A stretch of DNA of 64,000 bases. Source: Burkholderia sp. OK233. Lineage in GTDB: Bacteria > Pseudomonadota > Gammaproteobacteria > Burkholderiales > Burkholderiaceae. The number at the start of each line of letters is the position of its first letter. The first letter of the stretch is position 1. Where the stretch lies: contig NZ_OCSR01000002.1 in NCBI RefSeq assembly GCF_900230185.1, positions 2,294,001 to 2,358,000 of the forward strand, read 5' to 3'. Positions 49,819-58,459 of the stretch are shown here, one piece after another. The position numbers and the translations under genes were made by a program. The notes under the pieces were generated by a model. The model had not been told where the DNA came from. It did no database searches and saw only the letters and a program-made list of their open reading frames with translations.

Positions 49819-50517
49819 TTACAGCGATGACTTTCTGGAATCATCGGCGGCAACGTGCAGGGAAACGAGACGTGCGAGCACGATGGCCGGATAAAGCTGC
49901 CCGATTAGCGCCTCGAGAATCGCGAGAGATCTCGCGATATGAGCGAGCGGCGTGATGTCGCCGTACCCTACAGTCGTCAGCGTCACAAAGCTGAAGTAGA
50001 GCCAGGTCGCGCGATCGTATTGAGCGCTCCCATACGCAATGCCTGCATAAGCTTTGGGTACGTGGCTGTTGACGAGTTGGCAGGCCTCCGCGCAGACGAC
50101 ACCGATTAATATGTAAAGCGCGACCGCGCCGAGGATCCGGTCGAATGTCGCCCGGCCGGTCCCGAACACGTTGATGCCGACAACCGTACCAAGAACGCCC
50201 AGCGACAGAGGCGCCGTGACGTCGAGCAGGCCGGGTATCGTGTCCAGCGGGACAAGCCAGGACATGCAGCGAATCAGGATGGTGGCGCCGGCGGCCAGCG
50301 CGACGACGATGTATTCCGTGCGATGGTCCGATACCGCCGCGATCCCGCTTAGCAGGATCAGCGATAGCAATACGTCTCGCGCGATCCGCACGGTGAGGCT
50401 GTCCGGCGCCAGTGCGAACGGTACGACGAACACGTCGAGCACGAGAAGGCAAAGGAGCAGCGCCATGCTGCCGATGCGTAAGCGCCCGGTGCGATCATGC
50501 CGCCGCCTTAATATCAT
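49819..50517 (-). CDS. Two-helix K+ channel-like membrane protein
   Basis: A 232-residue inner-membrane protein. Four or more hydrophobic helices precede a pore domain with the selectivity filter T-T-V-G-Y-G-D, which is diagnostic of K+-selective ion channels (Ion_trans_2 type). No regulatory domain follows. AGGAG precedes ATG by 5 bases. It starts only 59 bases after the end of the large exported protein gene and is probably cotranscribed. Confidence 0.92.
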   Translation of the reverse strand: MILRRRHDRTGRLRIGSMALLLCLLVLDVFVVPFALAPDSLTVRIARDVLLSLILLSGIAAVSDHRTEYIVVALAAGATILIRCMSWLVPLDTIPGLLDVTAPLSLGVLGTVVGINVFGTGRATFDRILGAVALYILIGVVCAEACQLVNSHVPKAYAGIAYGSAQYDRATWLYFSFVTLTTVGYGDITPLAHIARSLAILEALIGQLYPAIVLARLVSLHVAADDSRKSSL

Positions 50518-50576
50518 CGCTGCTCCTGATTGGCCGCCGGCCGTGGGCGCTCATAGGCTTATAGCGGGCGTCAATG

Positions 50577-53105
50577 CTAGCGGCGGAAACCTCCACCGCC
50601 ACCCCGCGCGCCTGTGCCATTGCCCGCAGCGCCACCCGCACCTGTGGGTCGAGCGTAGCGTTGGCTCTGTGCGGCGCCTCTCTGCCGGTTCTGCATCTGC
50701 TGATTCAGATCGCCGGAGTTGGGCTGCGCGCTGGTGCGGTCGATTCCGCCGGCGGGGCGTTGGGGTTGGGTAGCAGGCGTCGCCTGAGGACGCGATTGCT
50801 GGGAGGCCTGGGTGGTCTGCTGTGGCGCCCGCGCGCTATTGGGCTGGGTCGTAGATGGGCGCGGCTGCTGATAGCTCTGGGTATTTCTTGGCGCGGTTGG
50901 CGCGTTAGTTGGCTGAGTGCCGGCGGCGCGGTTCGCCTGGGTGTTCTGAGCGTTCTGTTGAGCGGCACCCGCGTTCGCCGTGCCGGTTGTTCGCTGCGCT
51001 TGCGTGGAGGGTGGTTTTTGCGCAGCCGACTGCGAAACGGTTTGAGACGTCGGCTTGTTCACTGTGGACCAGGAGCCGTTGTCGTATTTCTGCCAGCTGC
51101 CGCCGGTGTTCTTGTAGACATTCCCGTCTCGCCCTGCATACAGATCACCGTTGGCGGTTTTGCCTGCTACTGCGCGGCCATTGGCCGTGCTGCCGGCCAC
51201 GGCCTTGCCGCCTGCTGAATTCTGATAACTCCCGACCGAACCATTGGCGGTGGTGGTGTGTTGCGTCGCAGCCCACTGATTGCCCTTCGTCACGACTGAG
51301 CTGCCCCATTGGCCGTAGGCGTTCGATCCTTGATGGCTTGCCGCGTAGGCACCGGTGTAGGGGTTGTAGGCCTGTGCAACGCTCGCGCTGCCGTACCGTC
51401 CTGAGGCCGTCGCGCCGCGCGCATAGGTGCCCGTATAAGGGTTGTACGACGCGCCCCATTGTGCGCTGCCCGCCGGGCCATACACGCCGCCGCGGACGCC
51501 GCTCGCACCCGTATAGGGGTTATAAACCGGATAACCATAGGGCGCGGGACGCGGATAGTAAACCGGATACGGCCCGTAGCCGACCCGCACATACGGCGGA
51601 TAGTAGTAGCCGTTGCCTTGCGCGACGATCGCGCCGACCGCGGCGCCCGCGATGAACATGCCGAGATATCCAGCGGTATAGCTCGCCTGAACAGTCCCAC
51701 CCGGCACCACCTGTTGCGTCACGTAAGTCACGTTATAAACAGGCGAGGCCGGCGGGATCGTATAAATCACTGGCGGCACGGACATGCTGGTGGTCCACGG
51801 TCCGCTGGGCGATGGCGAGTCGAACCATACGCCGCGTGAGCAGAGGTAATAGTGGTTCTGAACCTTGATGATCTTGTCCGGGGTGTTGGTCGCATAAGCG
51901 AGCGGCGTGCCCTGGATCGGAGCGAACTGCGGCTCGCCGGTGTAGACCACCTTGATTTCTGCCGCCGCTGCGACAGGGTTTACCTCGACGGTGGTCGGAA
52001 TCTGCGCGAGTAGCACCGCATCGTTCGCCTCGGGCGTGCCTGGTACCGAAGCGAGCACGCGCGAGGCTGGGCTATCGCGGGGAATTCTGGCGAAGTCGGC
52101 CGGTAGCTGGTTGGTCGCGTAAATCCATGGACCGCCGGGAGCAGGTGACGAAAACCAGCGGCCCGCCGTCAGATAGTAATAAGTCCTGGTCGGCGTATCG
52201 ACGAATACATCGCTATCGGTATTCTTCGCGAATACCAGGCTGGTGCCGGGGATCGCACTGTAAACCGGTTGGCCGTCGAAGCTGATCAGTTCGGCGGGCG
52301 TGCTGCTATAGAACACCGCAGGCGCCTTGCCGGCGTGCTTGGCCGGCGCCGGGATAAATGGCTTGAGGTCCGACCACGTGGGGTCGGCGGACACCTTCGT
52401 CATCTTCGCGGGGAGCGTTGTTATTTCTGCCCAGCCCGTTCTCATATCCGTCGACGTCATCCACGAACTGCCGGTGAACAGATAGTACTGGTGGGTGGCG
52501 TTGTCGACGAATAGCGGCCAACTCGCGTTGACGACGAACGCGATGTCGGAGTCCTTGATCGGCGCCAGCACGGGATCGCCATCCACGAACAGCAGCAGCC
52601 CCGGACCAAAGCTGACGAAGATGGTGGGCGGGTCGCTTTTGATCGCGACAGCAGGGGGTGCCTGCTTTTTATCGATACTGGCCACCAGCCGATCCATCGA
52701 CAAAGTCAGCGACGCTTGCGGATTGAGAAACTTTCGCACCACCTGATCGAGCTTCTGTGTCGTAGCCTGGTCCGCACCGGGAAACGATGTACCAGTGATT
52801 TGCGGATTGCTTAACCGTGCGTTGCGGCTGTCGATATCCACATCGGTGTGTGCTTGCATGGTGACCACGCCCACTTGTGGCTTGCCGCCGCGCAGCGTCA
52901 CGCTCACCGCCATGCGACCGGTCAACTCCTTGAAATCCTTCCAGTCATCGATCTGTGGCTGGTAGTAGGTAAGCGTTGCATCGTCGCGGACGATCTCACG
53001 TGGCCAGCCGGGGTCGAGCGCGGCGGCGCGATTTGTTTGCGCCGTCGCCATGGTGAGCGCCAGCGCCAGCGTCAACGCTCGCAGGCGCGGTCTGAAGGTC
53101 GACAT
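50577..53105 (-). CDS. Large exported repeat protein with three W-x-S-x-x-P-x-G-P-W units and a Gln/Pro/Thr-rich tail
   Basis: An 842-residue exported protein. A signal peptide covers about 1-28. Three tandem repeats follow at roughly 182-237, 284-341 and 396-450, each with a Y-Y-L and then W-x2-S-x3-x-G-P-W pattern (first copy diverged). A hydrophobic Gly/Ala patch lies at 480-500. A Tyr/Pro/Gly-rich region contains several Y-N-P-Y-T-G motifs, then T-T-A-N-G units, and a long Gln/Pro/Thr-rich tail ends in Arg/Gly. No enzymatic domain is visible. GAGGAG lies 7 bases before ATG 53105. Similar motifs are in the small protein at 55395. The 32-bp palindrome at 53245 controls this side and the divergent gene. 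Confidence 0.85.
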   Translation of the reverse strand: MSTFRPRLRALTLALALTMATAQTNRAAALDPGWPREIVRDDATLTYYQPQIDDWKDFKELTGRMAVSVTLRGGKPQVGVVTMQAHTDVDIDSRNARLSNPQITGTSFPGADQATTQKLDQVVRKFLNPQASLTLSMDRLVASIDKKQAPPAVAIKSDPPTIFVSFGPGLLLFVDGDPVLAPIKDSDIAFVVNASWPLFVDNATHQYYLFTGSSWMTSTDMRTGWAEITTLPAKMTKVSADPTWSDLKPFIPAPAKHAGKAPAVFYSSTPAELISFDGQPVYSAIPGTSLVFAKNTDSDVFVDTPTRTYYYLTAGRWFSSPAPGGPWIYATNQLPADFARIPRDSPASRVLASVPGTPEANDAVLLAQIPTTVEVNPVAAAAEIKVVYTGEPQFAPIQGTPLAYATNTPDKIIKVQNHYYLCSRGVWFDSPSPSGPWTTSMSVPPVIYTIPPASPVYNVTYVTQQVVPGGTVQASYTAGYLGMFIAGAAVGAIVAQGNGYYYPPYVRVGYGPYPVYYPRPAPYGYPVYNPYTGASGVRGGVYGPAGSAQWGASYNPYTGTYARGATASGRYGSASVAQAYNPYTGAYAASHQGSNAYGQWGSSVVTKGNQWAATQHTTTANGSVGSYQNSAGGKAVAGSTANGRAVAGKTANGDLYAGRDGNVYKNTGGSWQKYDNGSWSTVNKPTSQTVSQSAAQKPPSTQAQRTTGTANAGAAQQNAQNTQANRAAGTQPTNAPTAPRNTQSYQQPRPSTTQPNSARAPQQTTQASQQSRPQATPATQPQRPAGGIDRTSAQPNSGDLNQQMQNRQRGAAQSQRYARPTGAGGAAGNGTGARGGGGGFRR

Positions 53106-53244
53106 GTTTTTGCTCCTCGCGGGACAAAGGCGCTCGCGCCGTGCGACCGCGTCCAGAGCGGGAGAACGAAATCGCAGACACGGGACAGGCCTGGGGTGTC
53201 GCCGCCCTCCGCAGGCTCCTGCAACGATAGGTGCGCAGCGATGC

Positions 53245-53276
53245 GCGTGCAATTGGACCTTGGTCCAATTGCACGC
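53245..53276. promoter_or_regulatory. Palindrome site 2: perfect 32-bp palindrome between divergent genes
   Basis: Arms of 15 bases (GCGTGCAATTGGACC and its complement) flank TT. It contains the core TTGGACC-N2-GGTCCAA and is the longest and most exact site of the set. It lies about 155 bases from the repeat-protein start (53105) and 78 bases from the bestrophin-like gene start (53339). Confidence 0.75.
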
Positions 53277-53338
53277 TGCGGTGTGGCGAGCAACATGTCG
53301 AATCGCACCTGGCGTGACCAGAGACGGAGGACTGCAGG

Positions 53339-54100
53339 GTGAACCACCTAGTCGACGCGACAATCGTATTCGCTTGCGTTTTCGGCAGCGCGCTGCTCGG
53401 TTCGTATCTGCGGCGCGTGTTGCCGCAGCACCACCTCAGCGATGAATCCACCGGCGTCGTGAAGCTTGCAACCGGTCTGGTCGCAACTATGGCCGCATTG
53501 GTGCTGGGCCTGCTGATTTCGTCGGCAAAAGGCTCGTTCGACACCACGAACACGGAGCTTCTGCATAGCGCTGCCGCTATCGTTCGCCTTGATCGCGTGC
53601 TGGCCCAGTATGGCCCTGAGACGCAAGAAATTCGCAGCGCGCTTAAACGCACTACCGCGGCGTCGGTCGCAGTGATGTCTTCCGGCGATCCTGTCCAACT
53701 CGCCAGAATGAGCAGCCCCGAAGTGGTTGCCCGCGGAGAAGAGTTGCAGCGTCAAGTCGAGGCACTCTCGCCGCGCACTGACACGCAGCGTCAATTGCAG
53801 GCGCGGGCGCTGCAAATCGTCGATGATGTACTGGCTACGCGGTGGCTAGCGCTTCTTCAGCAAACCGGCTCGATTCCGGTACCGTTGCTCGTGGTCCTGG
53901 TGTCGTGGCTGGCCATTCTCTTCGGCACATTCGGCCTGTTTGCGCCTCGCAACGGTACGACGATGACGGCGCTCGTGATGTGTGCGCTGTCGACCTCCGG
54001 TGCGATCTTCCTGATCATGGAAATGAATACGCCGCTCGGCGGAGTAGTGAAAATATCCTTCGCACCGATGCGCACGGCGCTCGACATTCTCGGACACTAG
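53339..54100 (+). CDS. Bestrophin-like/DUF4239 membrane protein
   Basis: A 253-residue inner-membrane protein of the DUF4239 (bestrophin-like domain) family. It has two N-terminal hydrophobic helices with the linker R-R-V-L-P-Q-H-H-L-S-D-E-S, the segment T-G-L-V-A-T-M-A-A-L-V-L-G-L-L-I and two C-terminal helices. The function is unknown. It begins with GTG, preceded by GGAGG at 8 bases. It is divergent from the large exported protein across the 32-bp palindrome, implying joint control. Confidence 0.88.
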   Translation: MNHLVDATIVFACVFGSALLGSYLRRVLPQHHLSDESTGVVKLATGLVATMAALVLGLLISSAKGSFDTTNTELLHSAAAIVRLDRVLAQYGPETQEIRSALKRTTAASVAVMSSGDPVQLARMSSPEVVARGEELQRQVEALSPRTDTQRQLQARALQIVDDVLATRWLALLQQTGSIPVPLLVVLVSWLAILFGTFGLFAPRNGTTMTALVMCALSTSGAIFLIMEMNTPLGGVVKISFAPMRTALDILGH

Positions 54101-54145
54101 GACCAGGCATTAGGTACTAAGCACTAGGCACTAGCACCAGGCATT
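54095..54145. repeat. Short direct repeats (GCACTAG / ACCAGGCATT) after the bestrophin-like gene
   Basis: ACCAGGCATT occurs twice and CACTAG or TACTAA-like units occur four times within 50 bases. This is a low-complexity spacer of replication-slippage type between convergent genes, with no obvious function. Confidence 0.55.
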
Positions 54146-54212
54146 GAGAAGCAGGTGCCGGGCATTGCCTTTGGTGCGAATCCGCTGCACAGGCTGCATT
54201 GCCTGACAGGGT

Positions 54213-55169
54213 TCATTGATTGAACCAGCGGTATTGAAGCGCGACCGAGATTGTCTGGAAATTGCCGCCCACACGTGTCACCAGGCCACGCGACCACGCG
54301 AGCTTGGCGGACCATTTGGCGGCCAGCGGAACGGACAGCGTGACACCGTATCGCGCACTGAGTTGATAGTCCTGATCCTCGACTCCGTTGACGTGGGTGC
54401 GTCCGCCCGTAAAGTAAGTGACGTCCGCGGCAAGCCACAGTCCGGGGCGCCAGGTATACCCGCCGTGCCATTGGAAAGTCGGCATGGGATCCTGGCTGCG
54501 CCGATGGCCGCCGAAAAAATCATCGTTGTCGGTGAAAAGCCATACGCCTGCCGCAGCGTCCATGAACCAGTTGCCGAATGGCTGGGAGAGCCCGATCTCG
54601 GGTTTGAACGACCAGCGATTGGCGCCGATATTGATGAGGCGGGTAGGTACGTACTGACCCGTCGGCGCCACCACGCTGAGACTGATGCCGAGGATCGTGC
54701 TGGGCGCGCGTCGCATGAATTCTTCCAGGGTGAGCGCCGGGTCGCCGAGCAGGTTCGCCGCGATCCTGAAGTGCACGTCGCCGAGCCCCGAGCGGTATTG
54801 CTGCTGATCAATGCCCTTTACGTCGCCATTCACATTCGCGTTTGCATAGGGCATCGATACCGCGACACTCACGGTATGCCCCGCGACCCCGAAACTGTGC
54901 GAATAGCCGAGCGAGAAAATGTTGATATGCGCCTTCACATTGGTGATAGGCAACGACGGATCGAATGACACGTTGCCGCTCGTTCGCGCATAGTCGAATA
55001 CGGCGAAATTTGTTCCCACCGGTACGGCCGAATAGGCGCGCGGCTCCATTTCCTGCGCATGAGCCGAGGGTACCGGCATCGAGCACAACAGAGCGGGGCC
55101 GACCCACGCGAACCGGAAGCGCCGCGATTGCGGGACTGCGTGGTTCGAATCGATCGATGCATGCGGCAT
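54213..55169 (-). CDS. Outer-membrane transporter-like protein of the MetA phenol-degradation family
   Basis: A 318-residue protein of the Phenol_MetA_deg family, predicted to form an outer-membrane beta barrel. Residues 1-39 form a signal peptide ending S-A-H-A-Q. The barrel has alternating strands with G-Y-S-H-S-F-G, G-L-S-Q-P-F-G-N-W and a closing aromatic Y-R-W-F-N-Q. GTGGA lies upstream of ATG 55169, weakly spaced. Family members accompany catabolic and efflux operons. The gene is divergent from the small exported protein, with palindrome site 3 between them. Confidence 0.85.
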   Translation of the reverse strand: MPHASIDSNHAVPQSRRFRFAWVGPALLCSMPVPSAHAQEMEPRAYSAVPVGTNFAVFDYARTSGNVSFDPSLPITNVKAHINIFSLGYSHSFGVAGHTVSVAVSMPYANANVNGDVKGIDQQQYRSGLGDVHFRIAANLLGDPALTLEEFMRRAPSTILGISLSVVAPTGQYVPTRLINIGANRWSFKPEIGLSQPFGNWFMDAAAGVWLFTDNDDFFGGHRRSQDPMPTFQWHGGYTWRPGLWLAADVTYFTGGRTHVNGVEDQDYQLSARYGVTLSVPLAAKWSAKLAWSRGLVTRVGGNFQTISVALQYRWFNQ

Positions 55170-55296
55170 TGTGGTCAAGTCCACTTCACGTGTCGCCCGA
55201 TGTGCCGGACGACACGCCGCGAGCCCGCGCGCCAGCGTCGAGCCAGCGCTTCCGTTGCGGAGCCTCCATGAGGCGGCTGAAATGCCGCTGCTTGCA

Positions 55297-55314
55297 ATAG
55301 GACCAAGGTCCAAT
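55297..55314. promoter_or_regulatory. Palindrome site 3 (ATAGGACC-AA-GGTCCAAT)
   Basis: The arms have one mismatch. The site is centred between the divergent MetA-type gene (start 55169) and small exported protein (start 55395), at about 136 and 90 bases respectively. The right side reads GGTCCAATAT. Confidence 0.65.
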
Positions 55315-55394
55315 ATGCATGCGAGTAGATGAGGCTAATCTGGAAGTCGTGGCGGGCGCAGCCGTGCCTGTGCCTGCTGCCTCAGGAGACGACC

Positions 55395-55679
55395 ATGAAA
55401 GTGTTGTTAGTGTTGATAGCCTTTGTGTTGTCTTCCAATGTATTCGCGGAATGCACCACTAACGCGCGAGGTATGACCGAATGCAATAACGGGCAAGCGG
55501 CGGGCGGCTATAACCCGAACACCGGCAATGCATGGAAGGCGCAGAAGAATCAGAACGGTGTCACGACAACAACGACGAGCAAAGGCGGAGAAGCGAAGAC
55601 CAAAAACGGTAAGGGTGTATATAAGAGCCCGAGCGGAAAGACCTGCTATCGGACGGCCAATGGCCAGGGGTGCAATTGA
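55395..55679 (+). CDS. Small exported protein with Y-N-P-x-T-G and T-A-N-G motifs
   Basis: A 94-residue secreted protein. A signal peptide of 18 residues (ending N-V-F-A-E) precedes a Gly/Thr/Asn/Lys-rich chain containing G-G-Y-N-P-N-T-G-N-A-W, T-T-T-T-T-S-K-G-G and K-T-C-Y-R-T-A-N-G-Q-G-C-N. Two cysteines near the start and two near the end could form disulfides. The Y-N-P-x-T-G and N-G-x-V-Y-K wording also occurs in the C-terminal half of the large protein at 50577-53105. AGGAG precedes the ATG. Confidence 0.8.
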   Translation: MKVLLVLIAFVLSSNVFAECTTNARGMTECNNGQAAGGYNPNTGNAWKAQKNQNGVTTTTTSKGGEAKTKNGKGVYKSPSGKTCYRTANGQGCN

Positions 55680-56029
55680 TGTGACCGGCGGCTGTGGCGC
55701 CAATCAATGCAGCACGCGGACAATTTGACTTTGATCCCGTTCGTCGGTGGACCGATATATGTGCAAGATAAATACATCAATTCTCGTTTACATGTTCTGC
55801 TCTCCGTACTAGGATTGATTTTACCGGCTGGAAGCGCTTCTCGGCTGTAACTTTTGCCGGTGCGCTCCTTCGTCCTGCAGCCACCTTCAGAGCGCGTCTT
55901 CTTTAGTTTGTTAACTGTCTAATGAGACGATGAGCCTGCTGTTCAAGAGGGGCGTAGTCTCGCATCGATGTTCAGCACGACTTTTGGCAGCCAACCTCGC
56001 GGTGCCGAATCTTGAGAGGCCGTTCGGTC
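55680..56029. other. 350-base region upstream of the FixL-type kinase
   Basis: No gene is seen. A degenerate match to the palindrome lies at 55722-55741 (AATTTGAC-TT-TGATCCCGTT, 15 of 20 bases identical to site 2). The region from about 55750 is AT-richer and could hold the kinase promoter. Confidence 0.4.
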
Positions 56030-57580
56030 ATGAGCATCGTCATGCCTGCCATTGTCATTTTGCAAACAGCGATCATTCTAGGGTTGCTGGTACTCGGATT
56101 GCGGCATCGCGCATCGGCGTCGTTCAGCAGTGTTAATCCGCCAATTGGCGGAGCGAATTATCGCGAGCGCGGTATATCCAGTGAACCTGCGGCGCATTCG
56201 GCTCTTCTCGAATCGGCCGATAAAGCGGGTTTACGCGAGTCTTTTAATCGACCTCGTCAATCGGGACGTCTGCGTCCCAGGCATCTTCCCAATCCTCCCG
56301 AGGTTTCCGGCGCGCCAGACAGCAGTGTGGCGGCGTCGCGCACGAAGCGGCGTTTTACGGATCGGCTTCGCATGATGACCTCCGCGAGAACCGCGCGCAG
56401 GAAAACTTATGATGACGTCGCGCGAGCGGCGCTCGCGCACGATTCACACGTGGATGTTGACGAAAAGGTGAGCGGCGAGCGCTATTTTCGTGAAGTACTG
56501 GCCTTATTGCCGCTAGCGACCCTGATGCTCGACGAGCGCGGCGTGATGACAATGGTCAATCCGCAAGCGGAGCGGCACTTCGGTTATGACGGTGATGAGT
56601 TGCTAGGTAAGCCGGTGGAAATGCTGGTTCACGCGCTGAGTATCGACAGCCACGCGTCGCGCTGGGCCGATCCCTTAACCACGCAGCAATCCTGCGGGTT
56701 CCCGCCGCTGGACGATCTATGCGCACGCCGTAAGGACGGCACTGAGTTTCGTGCCGACATTGACCTGAGTGCATTTCGTTTCGACGGTGAAAACGTCACG
56801 CTCGCATTCATCATCGACAAGACGGACCGGTATGAGTTACGCCGTCAGCGCCAGGACCTTGCGCATCTGACACGGGTGTCGACGATGGGGCAACTCGCTT
56901 CCTCGCTGGCGCATGAGCTGAATCAGCCGCTTACCGCGATACTCAGCAACGTGCAGGCCGCTCAGCGTTTCATGACAGCCGATCCAATCGATCTGGCCGA
57001 ATTGCGCGACATTCTGAACGATATTGTCCAGGACGATTACCGGGCCAGCGAGGTAATCCGGCGCATTCGCGCGGTCGTCAAGAAGGGCGACCTCGAGATG
57101 ATTCCGCTCGATCTCGCCAGCGTGATGCGGGATGTGGTGGCGTTGGTGCACAGCGATGCGATCGTGCGCGGCACGCGCGTGACACTCGATATCGACACGA
57201 CATTGCCGCGCGTGCGCGGCGACCGGGTTCAATTGCAGCAGGTGATGCTGAATTTGTTGCTGAATGCGTTCGACGCGATGAACGAAGTCCCACCTGGCGA
57301 CCGCGTGGTATGTGTCACGCTCAAACCGGCCGACGGGAGCATGGTGTTGATCGCTGTTCGGGATCGGGGTCACGGATTGACCGCCGATAAGCTGGACCAG
57401 ATCTTTAAGCCGTTTTTTACATCAAAACCCCAAGGGCTCGGTTTGGGATTGTCGATCAGCCGTTCCATCATCGACATGCACCGCGGGCGACTATGGGCCG
57501 AAAACAACAACGATCGAGGCGCGACATTCTACGTGGTATTGCCGTCCGGCGATGCCACGCCGGAGGATAAGTCGCGATAA
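56030..57580 (+). CDS. FixL-type PAS sensor histidine kinase
   Basis: A 516-residue kinase. One N-terminal membrane helix at about 5-25, a basic and Ser-rich linker, then a PAS domain at about 150-270 (A-T-L-M-L-D-E-R-G to F-R-F-D-G). The kinase core of the FixL/NtrY-like type has phosphoacceptor His295 (S-L-A-H-E-L-N-Q-P-L), the N box (L-L-L-N-A-F-D-A-M), G1 (D-R-G-H-G-L) and G2 (G-L-G-L-G-L-S). ATG 56030 follows GAGAGG; a TTG at 56012 is an alternative. It lies 5 bases before the FixJ-type regulator. Whether the PAS binds haem cannot be told by eye. Confidence 0.92.
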   Translation: MSIVMPAIVILQTAIILGLLVLGLRHRASASFSSVNPPIGGANYRERGISSEPAAHSALLESADKAGLRESFNRPRQSGRLRPRHLPNPPEVSGAPDSSVAASRTKRRFTDRLRMMTSARTARRKTYDDVARAALAHDSHVDVDEKVSGERYFREVLALLPLATLMLDERGVMTMVNPQAERHFGYDGDELLGKPVEMLVHALSIDSHASRWADPLTTQQSCGFPPLDDLCARRKDGTEFRADIDLSAFRFDGENVTLAFIIDKTDRYELRRQRQDLAHLTRVSTMGQLASSLAHELNQPLTAILSNVQAAQRFMTADPIDLAELRDILNDIVQDDYRASEVIRRIRAVVKKGDLEMIPLDLASVMRDVVALVHSDAIVRGTRVTLDIDTTLPRVRGDRVQLQQVMLNLLLNAFDAMNEVPPGDRVVCVTLKPADGSMVLIAVRDRGHGLTADKLDQIFKPFFTSKPQGLGLGLSISRSIIDMHRGRLWAENNNDRGATFYVVLPSGDATPEDKSR

Positions 57581-57585
57581 AGGCC

Positions 57586-58221
57586 ATGACTGAATCCGAT
57601 TCGCTTGTCTTCGTCGTCGACGACGATGATTCCGTGCGCCGTGCGTTGGCGCGTCTGATCCACTCCGCGGGCTATCGTGTCGAAGCATTCGGCAGTGCCG
57701 GCGCATTTCTCGAACGGCTGCGCGAGGTCGATTCGCCCGCCTGTCTGGTGCTCGACGTGCAGTTGCCTGACCTGGACGGTCTGGCATTGCAGCGCGAACT
57801 CAAAGCGAAGCTGCCGATCATCTTCATCACCGGTCATGGCGATATCGCGATGACGGTGGGCGCGATGAAAGCGGGGGCCACCGATTTTCTGGCGAAACCT
57901 GTGAACGACACCGATCTGCTCCACGCGATCGAAGCAGCGTTCGAACGCGCGGCGCAGACCCGCACGGTGCGCTGCGAACTGGACGCGATCCGTGTCCGTC
58001 TGGACAGGCTCACGCCGCGCGAAAGGGAAGTCATGGCGCTCGTGGTCACGGGTCGCCTGAACAAGCAGGTGGCCGGCGAGCTCGGCACGGTCGAAAAGAC
58101 CATCAAGGCGCATCGCGCGCGCGTGATGGCGAAGATGGAAGTCACTTCGCTGGCCCAACTCGTGCGCGTCGCGGATAAAGTCGGTCTCGGCAGTGCGGGC
58201 GAATCCCACGTTTCACACTGA
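57586..58221 (+). CDS. FixJ-family response regulator
   Basis: A 211-residue response regulator. The receiver has V-D-D-D-D-S-V near residue 11, phosphoacceptor Asp57 (V-L-D-V-Q-L-P-D-L-D-G) and Lys in F-L-A-K-P-V. The LuxR/FixJ helix-turn-helix starts at L-T-P-R-E-R-E-V-M and continues N-K-Q-V-A-G-E-L-G-T-V-E-K-T-I-K-A-H. It lies directly after the kinase. Palindromes flank it on both sides, so it is the natural candidate to bind them. Confidence 0.93.
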   Translation: MTESDSLVFVVDDDDSVRRALARLIHSAGYRVEAFGSAGAFLERLREVDSPACLVLDVQLPDLDGLALQRELKAKLPIIFITGHGDIAMTVGAMKAGATDFLAKPVNDTDLLHAIEAAFERAAQTRTVRCELDAIRVRLDRLTPREREVMALVVTGRLNKQVAGELGTVEKTIKAHRARVMAKMEVTSLAQLVRVADKVGLGSAGESHVSH

Positions 58222-58359
58222 AATCATCGCAGCGGTTCGGCGGCGGCGCGACCTGGTTCGGGGCCTCTCCCGGTGTGGCCGCAGCCGGACGGCTGCAGAT
58301 CGATCCACACACGGTTCGCAACAGGTCCGCGGATCGCAGCCGATCCGCACCCGGTCCAC

Positions 58360-58377
58360 ACGAGACCAAGGTCCAAT
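58360..58377. promoter_or_regulatory. Palindrome site 4 (GACC-AA-GGTCCAAT)
   Basis: The right arm GGTCCAAT is intact and continues AT; the left arm keeps GACC only. It is centred about 91 bases before the lone receiver gene (58460), the same distance as site 3 to its plus-strand gene. Confidence 0.6.
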
Positions 58378-58459
58378 ATCCGCGAGCCTTTCTGCCTCGT
58401 AGGCTTTCGTCTGGGGGAGAGCGCTTATTCGCGCATTCCCGGACACCGGACTACTTTCC

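Noticed and set aside
56030..57580. True oxygen-sensing FixL
   Set aside because: The kinase core fits the family, but a haem-binding His in the PAS domain cannot be assigned confidently by eye, so only FixL-type is stated.
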